Positions 42,158-50,882 of a DNA stretch of 64,000 nt are shown in pieces. This DNA is from Phenylobacterium sp. (GTDB lineage Bacteria; Pseudomonadota; Alphaproteobacteria; Caulobacterales; Caulobacteraceae). Below the pieces are notes generated by a model, which was given only the letters and a program-made list of their open reading frames with translations, was not told the origin of the DNA and searched no databases. The position numbers and the translations under genes are program-made. Where the stretch lies: positions 1-64,000 of the forward strand of contig NZ_JAUXXE010000002.1 in the NCBI RefSeq assembly GCF_030681155.1. The letters are read 5' to 3'. The stretch's first letter is position 1. Each line of letters starts with the position of its first letter.

Positions 42158-42889
42158 ATGCGCCTTTCGATCCTCGCTCTTCTCGCCCTGGCCCCGCTGG
42201 CCGCCTGCTCCACCGTCACCGAGGCGGTGGTGGGCCCCACGCTCGCGCCGGTCGGCTATCCCGCCACCTTGGTCGCCCGCGACCAGCCGACCTTCGTATC
42301 GGCACGCGAACCGATGCCCCAGGCGGCGTCGGCCAACTCGCTGTGGCGCACGGGTGCCCGCGCCTTCTTCATCGACCAGCGCGCCAATCGCGTCGGCGAC
42401 ATCCTGACCGTCCAGATCGACATCAACGACAGCGCCCAGACCTCCAACGCCTCCAACAGCAGCCGCACCGCGGGCATGAGTTCGGGCGTCGACAACTTCC
42501 TGGGCCTGGAGACGAGCCTGGGTCGCTTCTTCCCCGGCGCCTTCGATCCTTCGAACGCGATCAACACCAACTCGCAGTCGAGCAACCAAGGCTCGGGCGC
42601 CGTCACGCGCTCGGAACGGATCTCACTGACCATCGCCGCGGTCGTCACCAACGTCCTGCCGAACGGCAACATGGTGATCCAAGGCACCCAGGAAGTCCGC
42701 ACCAACGCCGAACTGCGCCAGCTCACCGTGGCCGGCATCGTGCGCCCGGAAGACATCTCCTCGGCCAATACCATCAGGCACACACAGATCGCCGAAGCCC
42801 GCATCAGCTATGGCGGCCGGGGCGATATCAGCCGCGTCCAAAAGACCCCCGCCGGCCAGTCGCTGGTGGAGCGCTTCCAGCCGTTCTAA
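42158..42889 (+). CDS. flgH: L-ring lipoprotein FlgH
   Basis: FlgH forms the outer-membrane L-ring. The signal LLALAPLAAC is a lipobox with the lipidated Cys at about residue 17. The conserved block FFIDQRANRVGDILTVQIDI (about 69-88) and the C-terminal pattern NLPNGNM-type (VLPNGNMVIQGTQEV) plus VAGIVRPEDIS identify the family. Last clearly flagellar gene of the operon; two small secreted proteins follow in the same direction. Confidence 0.96.
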   Translation: MRLSILALLALAPLAACSTVTEAVVGPTLAPVGYPATLVARDQPTFVSAREPMPQAASANSLWRTGARAFFIDQRANRVGDILTVQIDINDSAQTSNASNSSRTAGMSSGVDNFLGLETSLGRFFPGAFDPSNAINTNSQSSNQGSGAVTRSERISLTIAAVVTNVLPNGNMVIQGTQEVRTNAELRQLTVAGIVRPEDISSANTIRHTQIAEARISYGGRGDISRVQKTPAGQSLVERFQPF

Positions 42890-42947
42890 CGGCGGAGTTG
42901 GATCATTTGGCGCGCGCGGGGGTTCTCCATTCGAAAGGAGCGTCGTC

Positions 42948-43421
42948 ATGCGTCGTCGCGCGATCATCGGACTGGGACTTTCTTGCCTACTCACCGCCTG
43001 CACCCACGGGGGCTATGGCGCGGTGGATCTAGGCTGGTCGCTGCACCACGCCGAGGGTGAAGGCGCAAAGCTCGCCTATGGACAGCCCGACAGCGACAAC
43101 GTCTTGCTGATGATGACCTGCCAGCCCAGGTCCGGTCAGGTGCTGGTCTCCCTGACCGCCCCCGACTCCGTGGGCGTTGAGGCGATTGAGATCGCGTCGA
43201 AGGGCCATTCCAGCCGTCTTCCGGGCGCATCTGCCCCCGCCATGACTGAGGGCTCGTCATGGGTCGAAGCCATCACGCCGGCCACCGATCCGGCCCTGCA
43301 GAGCTTCGCCCGCACCGGCGACATCGCCGTGATGGAGAACGGCCGCGCCGCGCGCATGCCGGTGCGCCAGGCCGAACGCGCAACGGTCGCTGACTTCTTC
43401 GCCGAGTGCCGAGCCGCCTAG
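42948..43421 (+). CDS. Secreted lipoprotein-like protein, paralog 1 behind flgH
   Basis: The 157-residue protein starts at an ATG (42948) with AAAGGAG upstream. The signal LGLSCLLTAC is a lipobox. The mature part has WSLHHAEGEGAKLAYGQPDSDN, then MMTCQPRSGQV and a C-terminal VADFFAECRAA. It shares this layout with the next gene: a W-start, an L-x-Y-x-x-PD-x-D turn, a Cys followed by SGQV, and a final Cys. The two conserved Cys could form a disulfide. It follows flgH by 59 bases and may be co-transcribed. No known family. Confidence 0.8.
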   Translation: MRRRAIIGLGLSCLLTACTHGGYGAVDLGWSLHHAEGEGAKLAYGQPDSDNVLLMMTCQPRSGQVLVSLTAPDSVGVEAIEIASKGHSSRLPGASAPAMTEGSSWVEAITPATDPALQSFARTGDIAVMENGRAARMPVRQAERATVADFFAECRAA

Positions 43422-43453
43422 AGCCGCCGGAAAGGTGATGCTAGCTTGACGGC

Positions 43454-43954
43454 ATGAAGTTCGCCGTCGCCGCCGCCCTCGCTTCTTTCGTCACCCCGGC
43501 CGCCGCCCAAGAGGCCATGGTCTGGGCGGTCGAGACGCCCAAGGACGCTGATGCGGCCTTGCGCTACGCGATCCCCGACACCGACGCTCAACCCATCGCC
43601 TTCGCCTGCGTTCGCGGCTCGGGCCAAGTTAAGGTGTTCGCCCAGTTGGCGCGGGAGATCGGCGTGAAAATGGACGCAGGCGGCGCCTGGGTCGACAAGG
43701 CTGGGGTGCGTGGTCCCTGGCCGATGAGCGTCGCGCTGAACTCGGAAGGCGCCAACGCGACCCTGCGCGGCCAGATCCATGTCGATGAGGCGACCGGCGG
43801 GTCCTTGGCGATCGCCGAATTCTCCACCGCAGCGCCGCTGGCGACGGCGTTCCGCAAGACAGGGCTTGTCACACTGACGGCGGCCGGCGAGACGGTCCAA
43901 CCCCCGCCCGCGCCAAAGTCGATGGTCCGAAAGTTCCTCGGGGCTTGCAAATAG
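43454..43954 (+). CDS. Secreted protein, paralog 2 behind flgH
   Basis: The 166-residue protein has a signal peptide (cleavage near AAAQE) but no lipobox. It resembles the preceding gene: WAVETPKDADAALRYAIPDTDA, FACVRGSGQVKV, and an ending VRKFLGACK. The central part has a beta-rich appearance. Lying 33 bases after the first paralog, it probably arose by tandem duplication. It converges with dxs, with a hairpin between them. Function unknown. Confidence 0.8.
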   Translation: MKFAVAAALASFVTPAAAQEAMVWAVETPKDADAALRYAIPDTDAQPIAFACVRGSGQVKVFAQLAREIGVKMDAGGAWVDKAGVRGPWPMSVALNSEGANATLRGQIHVDEATGGSLAIAEFSTAAPLATAFRKTGLVTLTAAGETVQPPPAPKSMVRKFLGACK

Positions 43955-43959
43955 ACTCA

Positions 43960-43986
43960 GCCGAAACGCGCCTTAGGCGCGTCGGC
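43960..43986. terminator. Hairpin between convergent paralog 2 and dxs
   Basis: The stem GCCGA-CGCGCC pairs with GGCGCG-TCGGC around a TTA loop, with a two-base AA bulge. It overlaps the dxs stop codon at 43973-43975 and lies five bases after the stop of the plus-strand gene. It can end transcription from both sides. Confidence 0.5.
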
Positions 43987-45889
43987 CAGCCATCGAGTGG
44001 TTGTCAACGCCCAGCGCCGACAAGGCGCCATGCACGATGCCTTCGGCGTCGAGGCCAGCATCGGCGTACATGATCTCGGGCTTGTCGTGGTCCTGGAAGA
44101 TGTCCGGCAGGTTCAGCGTGCGCACCTTCAACCCACGATCAAGCGCGCCGTGCTGGGCCAGGGCCTGAAGTACGAAGGCGCCGAAGCCGCCCATGGCGCC
44201 CTCTTCCACCGTGATCAGCGCCTCATGGTCGCGGGCCAGGCGCAGCAGCATGTCGATATCAAGCGGCTTGGCGAAGCGAGCATCGGCGACAGTGGCTGAC
44301 AGGCCACGCGCGGCCAGCAGGTCAGCGGCCTTCAGGCACTCGGCCAGGCGGGTGCCGAACGACAGGATGGCCACGGCCGTGCCTTCGCGGACGATGCGGC
44401 CCTTTCCGATCTCCAGAGGCTCGGCGATCTCGGGGATGGCCACGCCGACGCCCTCGCCACGCGGATAGCGGAAGGCCGAGGGGCGGTCGTCGATGGCCAC
44501 AGCGGTCGCGACCATGCGCGCCAGATCCGCCTCGTCGGCGGCGGCCATCAGAACCATGCCGGGCAGAGCCCCCATGAAGCCGATGTCGAAGGAGCCGGCG
44601 TGGGTCGCGCCATCGGCGCCCACCAGACCCGCGCGGTCCATCGCGAAGCGCACAGGCAGGCCCTGGATCGCCACATCGTGGACGACCTGGTCGTAGCCGC
44701 GCTGGAGGAAGGTCGAATAGATCGCGCAGAACGGCTTCATGCCGTCGGCGGCGAGGCCGGCCGCAAAGGTCACGGCGTGCTGCTCGGCGATGCCGACGTC
44801 GAACGTGCGCTGCGGGAAGCGTTGGGCGAACAGGTCCAGGCCGGTGCCGGACGGCATGGCGGCGGTCACGGCGATGATCCGTTCGTCGCGCTCGGCCTGC
44901 TTGATCAGTTCCTGGGCGAAGACCTTGGTGTACTGCGGGGCGGCCGGCTGGCTCTTGGCTTGCTGGCCGGTGACGACGTCGAACTTGGCCACCGCGTGCA
45001 GCTTGTCGGCGGCGCTCTCGGCTGGCGCGTAGCCCTTGCCCTTCTGCGTCACCACATGGACCAGGACCGGTTTGTCCTTGATCTCACGGACATTTTTCAG
45101 GATCGGCACCAGGGCTTCGAGGTCATGACCATCGATCGGGCCGACATAGTAGAAGCCCAACTCCTCAAACAGTGTGCCGCCGGTGACCATGCCCCGAGCG
45201 TATTCCTCGGCCTTGCGGGCAGCTTCCTGCAGCGGCTTGGGCAACACCTTGGCGACCGACTTGCCGACCTTGCGCAGCGACTGATAACCGCCGCCGGACA
45301 CCAGCCGGGCCATATAGGCGCTCATCCCGCCGACCGGCGGGGCGATCGACATGTCGTTGTCGTTGAGGATGACGGTGAGTTGGCCTGTGGTCTCGCAGGC
45401 GTTGTTCATGGCCTCATAGGCCATGCCGGCGCTCATCGAGCCGTCGCCGATCACCGCAACCACGCTGTTGTGCTTGCCATGCGCGTCGCGCGCCGCGGCG
45501 AAGCCGAGCGCCGCGGAAATCGAAGTCGCCGCGTGGGCCGCACCGAACGGGTCGTATTCGCTCTCGCTGCGCTTGGTGAAGCCGGAGAGACCGCCGCCCT
45601 GGCGCAGGGTGCGGATACGGTCGCGCCGACCGGTCAGAATCTTGTGCGGATAGGCCTGGTGGCCGACATCCCAGATCAGGATGTCGTCAGGCGTTTCATA
45701 TACATGGTGCAGCGCCACGGTCAGTTCGACCACGCCCAGGCCCGCGCCGAAGTGGCCACCGGTCTGCGAGACGGCGTCGATCATTTCGGCGCGCACTTCG
45801 TCAGCGAGCTGCCGAAGTTCAGCGGAATTGAACCCGCGCATGTCCCGGGGATACGAGACCTTGTCGAGCAGAGGCGTGACTGGCGGCAT
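43973..45889 (-). CDS. dxs: 1-deoxy-D-xylulose-5-phosphate synthase
   Basis: Dxs makes deoxyxylulose 5-phosphate from pyruvate and glyceraldehyde 3-phosphate, the first step of the MEP isoprenoid pathway, using thiamine diphosphate. The 638-residue length is typical. Motifs include [16 protein letters not shown] (about 75-90), the thiamine-diphosphate motif [17 protein letters not shown] (about 147-163) and, in the second half, [17 protein letters not shown]. It lies next to the prenyl synthase gene in the same direction, 27 bases after it. Confidence 0.97.
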   Translation of the reverse strand: MPPVTPLLDKVSYPRDMRGFNSAELRQLADEVRAEMIDAVSQTGGHFGAGLGVVELTVALHHVYETPDDILIWDVGHQAYPHKILTGRRDRIRTLRQGGGLSGFTKRSESEYDPFGAAHAATSISAALGFAAARDAHGKHNSVVAVIGDGSMSAGMAYEAMNNACETTGQLTVILNDNDMSIAPPVGGMSAYMARLVSGGGYQSLRKVGKSVAKVLPKPLQEAARKAEEYARGMVTGGTLFEELGFYYVGPIDGHDLEALVPILKNVREIKDKPVLVHVVTQKGKGYAPAESAADKLHAVAKFDVVTGQQAKSQPAAPQYTKVFAQELIKQAERDERIIAVTAAMPSGTGLDLFAQRFPQRTFDVGIAEQHAVTFAAGLAADGMKPFCAIYSTFLQRGYDQVVHDVAIQGLPVRFAMDRAGLVGADGATHAGSFDIGFMGALPGMVLMAAADEADLARMVATAVAIDDRPSAFRYPRGEGVGVAIPEIAEPLEIGKGRIVREGTAVAILSFGTRLAECLKAADLLAARGLSATVADARFAKPLDIDMLLRLARDHEALITVEEGAMGGFGAFVLQALAQHGALDRGLKVRTLNLPDIFQDHDKPEIMYADAGLDAEGIVHGALSALGVDNHSMAGRRA

Positions 45890-45916
45890 GTCTAAACGAA
45901 TGTTGCTGCTTTGAAT

Positions 45917-46795
45917 TTAGTTTCGGCGATCTAGCACGAAATCCACGCTGGCCCGCAGGAATTCGGCCCTTGAGCCGAAAGGGTCCAGGTGTGCTTTGGT
46001 CTGCTCGGCCAGAAGACTTAGGCGCTCGCGCGCGGCTTCCGCCCCCAGCAGGGTGACATAGTTGGCCTTGCCCTTGTCAGCGTCCTTGCCGGCTTTCTTG
46101 CCAAGCGCGGCGCTGTCACCCTCGGCGTCCAGCAGGTCGTCCACGATCTGATAGGCCAGGCCGATGTCCTGGGCGAAGGCCATCAGGGCGTGGCGTTCGG
46201 CCTCGCCCGCATGGGCCATGATCAGCGGCAGTTCGAAAGACACTGCGATCAAGGCGCCGGTCTTCAATCGCTGCATGCGCGCGACCGCGCCGAGGTCATC
46301 GCGCACGCCCAGCATGTCGATCATCTGCCCCCCGCACATGCCCCGAGCGCCGGAGGCCAGGGCCAGGCGCAGCACCATCTCAGCCCGGACATTGCCGTCC
46401 TTGTGGGTGTCGGGATGAGCGAGGATCTCGAAAGCCACAGTCTGCAGAGCGTCGCCGACGAGCACGGCGGTCGCCTCGTCATAGGCCTTGTGGACGGTCG
46501 GCCGGCCACGGCGCATGTCGTCGTCGTCCATACAGGGCAGGTCGTCATGGACCAGGCTGTAGGCTTGGATGCACTCCAGCGCGCAGGCGGCGCGCAGCAC
46601 TGCGCGCTCGTCCAGGTCGAACATCCTGCCGGTTTCGATGGCGAAGAACGGGCGCAGGCGCTTGCCGGGCCCCAGCGCCGCATAGCGCATGGCTTCGGTC
46701 AGGCGGGCCTCCGGTCCCTCGGCGCGATGCAGCAACTCGTCGAGCGCCACCGTCACCAGATCGGCGGCCTCGGCTACACGCTGTGCAAGGGCCAT
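45917..46795 (-). CDS. ispA: Polyprenyl (farnesyl/geranyl) diphosphate synthase
   Basis: This trans-prenyltransferase condenses IPP with allylic diphosphates. From the ATG at 46795 it is 292 residues. The first aspartate-rich motif is DDLPCMD (84-90), in the context [18 protein letters not shown]; the second is in [13 protein letters not shown] near the C-terminus. Short-chain specificity is expected for an IspA homolog, since bulky residues precede the first motif, but chain length is not proven. It begins one base after the xseB stop and is followed by dxs, a conserved alphaproteobacterial operon. Confidence 0.93.
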   Translation of the reverse strand: MALAQRVAEAADLVTVALDELLHRAEGPEARLTEAMRYAALGPGKRLRPFFAIETGRMFDLDERAVLRAACALECIQAYSLVHDDLPCMDDDDMRRGRPTVHKAYDEATAVLVGDALQTVAFEILAHPDTHKDGNVRAEMVLRLALASGARGMCGGQMIDMLGVRDDLGAVARMQRLKTGALIAVSFELPLIMAHAGEAERHALMAFAQDIGLAYQIVDDLLDAEGDSAALGKKAGKDADKGKANYVTLLGAEAARERLSLLAEQTKAHLDPFGSRAEFLRASVDFVLDRRN

Positions 46796-46796
46796 C

Positions 46797-47039
46797 TCAG
46801 TTGAACTCGGCCGGCTCGACGCCCACCTGGCCACCGGCTCCCACCACGATCTTCTCGACCCGCAGGCGCGCGGCCTCCAGGCGCTTCTCGCAATGCGCCT
46901 TCAGCAGGGCGCCGCGTTCATAGAGTTCGATGGACTGCTCCAGCGGGGCCTGGCCGGATTCCAGTTGACCGACAATGCGTTCCAACTCCGCGAGAGCCTG
47001 TTCGAAGGACAGGGCATCGATGTCGGCGACGTCGGCCAT
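46797..47039 (-). CDS. xseB: Exodeoxyribonuclease VII small subunit
   Basis: The 80-residue helical protein shows [32 protein letters not shown] and [19 protein letters not shown], the family's characteristic pattern. XseB pairs with XseA to degrade single-stranded DNA. It is the first gene of xseB-ispA-dxs, an order common in proteobacteria. Confidence 0.95.
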   Translation of the reverse strand: MADVADIDALSFEQALAELERIVGQLESGQAPLEQSIELYERGALLKAHCEKRLEAARLRVEKIVVGAGGQVGVEPAEFN

Positions 47040-47106
47040 TTGGAAAAATCCTTAAGAAGCAAGCACGTTAGAGACGGGGATCGGCAGCCGCAACGCCCGA
47101 AAGGCG

Positions 47107-47769
47107 TCAGCTGCGCTCGAAACGGCGGGTGGACCAGTACTTCCAGCCCTGGTTGGCCGTCAGTCGCCAACCCCGCTTACGCAGCGATCGACCGACCATG
47201 AAATTGAAGAAGCCATGCGCCAGCACCACGACGTCCTGCCCCTGTTCCGCCAATTCGACGATCAGGTCGGCGGCCTGGTCGGCGCGGGCTTCGGCCTCGG
47301 CGCGGGTCTCCTGGCCGGCGTGGTGATTGAAGAACCACCACCAGAAGCGGGCCGTGAACCCCCACACCTTGGGCGACATCTTCAGGAAGCCAGGGAAGCC
47401 CGGCGCGGGCAGCGGCGCCTCGACGAAGATCGGATTACGGGCGAACTCGCGGCCCCCCACCAGGGCCTGGGTGCTTTCGATCGAGCGCCTGCGCACCGAA
47501 GAGATGATGACGTCGGCCTTGGCGGCCTGCTCCAGCAACTCGCGCGGCGGCGTCTGGCCCGGCCGGATTCCCAGTTCCTCGTAGCGTCCCCAATAGTCCT
47601 CATAGCCACGCGCGTTCAGCATCACGTCGCGCGCGATGTCGGGCTCGCCATGGCGCGCCAGGATAATCGAGCCCGGACGGGTGGCTACGGTTTTTGGAAG
47701 GTCGGCGGTCAAAGCGTCGGCCATATCATTCGAAGGCCCAGATTCGAGCAACCCGGACTCGCCCTTCAC
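47107..47769 (-). CDS. Histidine phosphatase (phosphoglycerate mutase-like) family protein
   Basis: The core RHG motif is [10 protein letters not shown] (about 35-44), giving the catalytic His; a second His lies in [14 protein letters not shown] near the C-terminus. The protein has a segment with an unusually aromatic stretch ([15 protein letters not shown]). The GTG at 47769 overlaps the stop of the upstream deacetylase gene (GTGA), supporting that start; an ATG at 47724 would remove 15 residues. Substrate is unknown for this branch. Confidence 0.87.
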   Translation of the reverse strand: MKGESGLLESGPSNDMADALTADLPKTVATRPGSIILARHGEPDIARDVMLNARGYEDYWGRYEELGIRPGQTPPRELLEQAAKADVIISSVRRRSIESTQALVGGREFARNPIFVEAPLPAPGFPGFLKMSPKVWGFTARFWWWFFNHHAGQETRAEAEARADQAADLIVELAEQGQDVVVLAHGFFNFMVGRSLRKRGWRLTANQGWKYWSTRRFERS

Positions 47770-48689
47770 CCCTGCGAGAGAGCCTGAACGTGCGCGAGTG
47801 CAGAACGGCCTAGAGCTTCCAGGTCGTAACCGCCCTCGAGCGAGGAAACAACCCGGCCGCTGCTATGAGCCTGCGCAACACTCATGATCGCCCGCGTCGC
47901 CCAGGCGAAATCCTCCGCCTCCAGGCTTTGACTGGAATCGCCGATCGGGTCGCGCACATGGGCGTCGAAGCCGGCCGAAACGATGATCAGGTCAGGGGCG
48001 AAGGCGTCGACATGCGACATCAAGCCCTCGAATTCCTTGCGCCATGCTTCGCGCGGCGCGCCGGGCGCCACCACGGCGTTCCTGATGTTGCCGGGAACCG
48101 GCTCGGACGGATGGCCCGTACCCGGCCACATCGGCCACTGCTGGACCGAGGCGAAGAACAGATCCTCGCGCCCGCCGAACACCGCCTGGGTGCCATTGCC
48201 GTGATGGACATCGAAATCGACGACGGCGACCCGTTGCAGTCCCGCCTCCTGCGCGGCCCGCGCGGCGATGGCGACATTGGAGAAAATGCAAAAACCCATC
48301 GGCAGGGCCGGCTCGGCATGGTGCCCGGGCGGCCGCACGGCGCAAAAGGCGCGCTGCACCTGGCCCGAGGCGACATCCCGCACCGCTTGGACGACCGCGC
48401 CCGCGGCGCGGCGGGCCGCGATGAGACTGCCGGGCGACATATAGGTGTCGTCGTCAAGCCGGAGGGTCCCGGCGCGGGGCGCGGCGTCAAATATCCCGTC
48501 GACGTAGCTACCCCTGTGGGCCAGCTCCAGATCCGCGCGGGTCACCAACGGCGCGTCATGCGGGGCCAGCCGCAGGTCGCTGTCAGCCAGGGCGTCCAGA
48601 ACCGCCGTCAGCCGCGCCGGCCGCTCGTGATGGCCCTGCCCTGGACGATGGTCCAGCATGTCGGGATGGGTGTAGAGGGCGGTGTCCAT
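47766..48689 (-). CDS. Histone deacetylase-family amidohydrolase (acetylpolyamine type)
   Basis: The 307-residue zinc hydrolase shows [18 protein letters not shown] (catalytic His pair), [18 protein letters not shown] (zinc ligands Asp and His), and [19 protein letters not shown] (third ligand Asp). Bacterial members deacetylate polyamines or other small acetyl-amines. It overlaps the downstream phosphatase gene by four bases. It is divergent from the GNAT gene, and an acetyltransferase beside a deacetylase is noteworthy but not proof of a shared substrate. Confidence 0.92.
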   Translation of the reverse strand: MDTALYTHPDMLDHRPGQGHHERPARLTAVLDALADSDLRLAPHDAPLVTRADLELAHRGSYVDGIFDAAPRAGTLRLDDDTYMSPGSLIAARRAAGAVVQAVRDVASGQVQRAFCAVRPPGHHAEPALPMGFCIFSNVAIAARAAQEAGLQRVAVVDFDVHHGNGTQAVFGGREDLFFASVQQWPMWPGTGHPSEPVPGNIRNAVVAPGAPREAWRKEFEGLMSHVDAFAPDLIIVSAGFDAHVRDPIGDSSQSLEAEDFAWATRAIMSVAQAHSSGRVVSSLEGGYDLEALGRSALAHVQALSQG

Positions 48690-48726
48690 GGAATCTCACC
48701 CTAACCTACCGAGGCCGCTAAGCCGA

Positions 48727-49266
48727 ATGCAGGAACCTGTGATCCGCCGCGCCGACGTCACCGATGCTCGAGCTGTCGCCCAAATCGGCGCGCGAACCTT
48801 CAGCGAGACGTTCGCTCATCTTTATCCGCCCGAAGACCTCGCCGGGTTCCTGGCCGAAGCCTATGGCCTCGAGCAGACGAAAGCCGATCTGGCCGATCCC
48901 AAAAAGGCGATTTGGCTGGTCGAAACCGGCGGACACGTCGTCGGTTATGCGCTGGCCGGCCCTTGCGCCCTCCCCCACGCCGAGGTCACTCCCGCATGCG
49001 GCGAACTCAAGCGGTTCTACTTGTTGAAGTCCTCGCAGAATGGCGGTGTCGGCGGTCGCTTATTTGCCGAAGTCATGGCGTGGCTGGAGCGAGACGGGCC
49101 GCGCGACCTGTGGATCGGCGTCTGGTCTGAGAACCTCGGGGCCCAGAGATTCTATGCTCGGCATGGCTTCGCCAAGGTTGGGGAGTACGGCTTCAAGGTG
49201 GGCTCGACCGTCGATCACGAGTTCATTCTGAGGCGTGTTGCGCAAACAAATTCCACCATTGCGTGA
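48727..49266 (+). CDS. GNAT family N-acetyltransferase
   Basis: The 179-residue protein (from the ATG at 48727) has the GNAT order: IRRADVTDARAVAQIGARTF, a central strand, ELKRFYLLKSSQNGGVGGRLF with the acetyl-CoA pyrophosphate loop (Q-x-x-G-x-G), and WSENLGAQRFYARHGFAKVG. A GTG at 48682 would extend it by 15 residues and overlap the divergent deacetylase start. Substrate unknown; polyamine or protein acetylation cannot be told apart. Confidence 0.9.
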   Translation: MQEPVIRRADVTDARAVAQIGARTFSETFAHLYPPEDLAGFLAEAYGLEQTKADLADPKKAIWLVETGGHVVGYALAGPCALPHAEVTPACGELKRFYLLKSSQNGGVGGRLFAEVMAWLERDGPRDLWIGVWSENLGAQRFYARHGFAKVGEYGFKVGSTVDHEFILRRVAQTNSTIA

Positions 49267-49414
49267 GCTTCGCACTTCCGGTTGCAGGATTTGTTGAATA
49301 ATTGAAGGCAATTAGAGAAATATTGCTGCGATTTAACAACCTAGACTTTGACGTTGACGTTACATTTTGTCAGGTTCCCGCCAATCATCGCAGTAGCTTG
49401 TGGCGACGGGTGGG

Positions 49415-49909
49415 ATGCTGAAAATTGGTTATGTGCGCCTGCGCGACGAGCGCTCGGCGCAAGACACGGCAGTACTGAAAACGATCGGGTGTCATGTGGT
49501 CCGGGCTGAAGAGCCCGCCGGGCCGGTGGCGGACGGGGCGGCAGTGCTGACTTCGATTCTGGACTTCATCGGCGAAGGCGATCAGCTCGTCGTCACCCGC
49601 CTGAATCACCTTGCGGCCTCCAGCCGTGATCTTCTCGACGTCATCGATAGGCTTGAGGCGCGTTGCGCGACCCTTTTCGTCGTTGAATCCGAAATCTGCA
49701 GCCAAGGCGAAGGCGGCCGCGCGCTGCGCGCGGCGCTGGAGGCGGTAGCTTCAGTCGAGCCTCCGGGCGGCGCTCGTCGCCGCAAAGAGGCTCCGACGGA
49801 CGATATCCGGGCCTTGCAGGCCGCCGGCGTCGGCCCGGTGGAGATCGCACGGCGCCTTGGCGTGTCGCGCATGACGGTTTGGCGCAAGTTGAAGGCGATG
49901 CCGGCCTAA
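49415..49909 (+). CDS. Serine-recombinase-like protein lacking the catalytic serine
   Basis: The 164-residue protein looks like a resolvase/invertase N-terminal domain with a Hin-type helix-turn-helix at the end (VGPVEIARRLGVSRMTVWRKLKA). The N-terminus reads MLKIGYVRLRDERSAQD, where active enzymes have YxRVS: the catalytic Ser is replaced by Arg. The segment GDQLVVTRLNHLAASSRDLL keeps the usual fold. It cannot cut DNA by the known mechanism, so a DNA-binding or regulatory role is more likely. The 148 bases upstream are AT-rich. It converges with LysR with a four-base overlap. The ATG at 49415 is chosen over a GTG at 49400 because it matches the family start. Confidence 0.82.
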   Translation: MLKIGYVRLRDERSAQDTAVLKTIGCHVVRAEEPAGPVADGAAVLTSILDFIGEGDQLVVTRLNHLAASSRDLLDVIDRLEARCATLFVVESEICSQGEGGRALRAALEAVASVEPPGGARRRKEAPTDDIRALQAAGVGPVEIARRLGVSRMTVWRKLKAMPA

Positions 49910-50787
49910 GACGCCCGCTGCTTCATGAAATCGATGAACGCGCGCAACGCGCTCGGCACGTCGCGGCTGGGATAATAGAGGAACGGCGCGGGGAATGGCG
50001 GCAGCCAATCCTCCATGACGCTCACCAGTCGACCCGCCGCAATATGTTCGCGCACCTGACCTTCAAAGGCCGAGCAGAACCCTACGCCGTCCAACGCCGC
50101 CCGCAGGAGTAGCGACAGGCTAGTGGTCACCAGCCGCGCCTCCGGTTCGATCTTGGTGGTCACCCCGTCTCGCTCGAAATCCCACGCTGGCATGACCCCG
50201 CTCGGGAAACGTATTCTCACACACGGCTTGGTCAGCAGGTCGCGGGGCGCGGACGGCGCGCCGTACTGGGCGATCACCTCCGGGGCCGCGACCAAGGCGT
50301 AACGTTGCGGCGCGCCGAGCGAGATGGCGATCATATCCTGCGCCAGGCTTTCGTCCCATCGCACCCCGGCGTCGAAGCCCGCCTTGACGATGTCGACAAA
50401 GGCCGCTTCGGCGACGATCTCCAGCCGGACCTTCGGGTACGTCGCCAGGAATTCGGCGACCAGCGGCGCAAGGATCAGTTCGACCGCCGGCTCCGGCGCG
50501 TTGATCCGGACGGTTCCCGCCGGCTCTCCGGGTTCATCGGCGACCTGATCGACCGCCGCGGCGATCTCCAAAAGGGCCGGCGACAACCGGTCCAGCAGGC
50601 GCTGGCCCGCCGCGGTGGGCGCGACGCTGCGTGTGGTCCTGTTCAGCAGCCTCACGCCGAGCCGCGCCTCGAGATCTCGCACGCTCTTCGACATGCTGGA
50701 GGGCGCGACGCCACGCTTGGCCGCCGCCCGGCGAAAGCTGCGATGACGGGCGACAGCGGCGAAGGCGTCGAGATCGGCCAAATTCAT
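49906..50787 (-). CDS. LysR family transcriptional regulator
   Basis: The 293-residue regulator has the LysR winged-helix N-terminus: LDAFAAVARHRSFRRAAAKR, GVAPSSMSKSVRDLEARLGV and RLLNRTTRSVAPTAAG, followed by an effector-binding domain (EPAVELILAPLVAEFLATYP, then a periplasmic-binding-like pattern). It is divergent from an aldo/keto reductase, and the region between the starts holds palindromes fitting a LysR operator. It probably controls the reductase and itself. Effector unknown. Confidence 0.93.
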   Translation of the reverse strand: MNLADLDAFAAVARHRSFRRAAAKRGVAPSSMSKSVRDLEARLGVRLLNRTTRSVAPTAAGQRLLDRLSPALLEIAAAVDQVADEPGEPAGTVRINAPEPAVELILAPLVAEFLATYPKVRLEIVAEAAFVDIVKAGFDAGVRWDESLAQDMIAISLGAPQRYALVAAPEVIAQYGAPSAPRDLLTKPCVRIRFPSGVMPAWDFERDGVTTKIEPEARLVTTSLSLLLRAALDGVGFCSAFEGQVREHIAAGRLVSVMEDWLPPFPAPFLYYPSRDVPSALRAFIDFMKQRAS

Positions 50788-50836
50788 TGTGCGAAATCCC
50801 GAACAGTTTGTTCTGAACTATGCAGATTATCGCACA
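50788..50836. promoter_or_regulatory. Candidate LysR operator between divergent genes
   Basis: The interval holds two nested dyads. The outer one is TGTGCGA (50788-50794) with TCGCACA (50830-50836), perfect seven-base arms. The inner one is GAACA-GTT-TGTTC (50801-50813), a perfect 13-base palindrome. The outer arm begins directly at the LysR start, so binding would block its own transcription start. The remaining 46 bases to the reductase start have no other clear signal. Confidence 0.65.
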
Positions 50837-50882
50837 GCCAACGGGGCGCCACCTTCTCCTCAGCTTCGTGAAGGATCACCCG

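Noticed and set aside
49415-49909. Mobile element at the recombinase-like gene
   Set aside because: No terminal inverted repeats, res/inversion site or partner transposase is visible, and the catalytic serine is missing.
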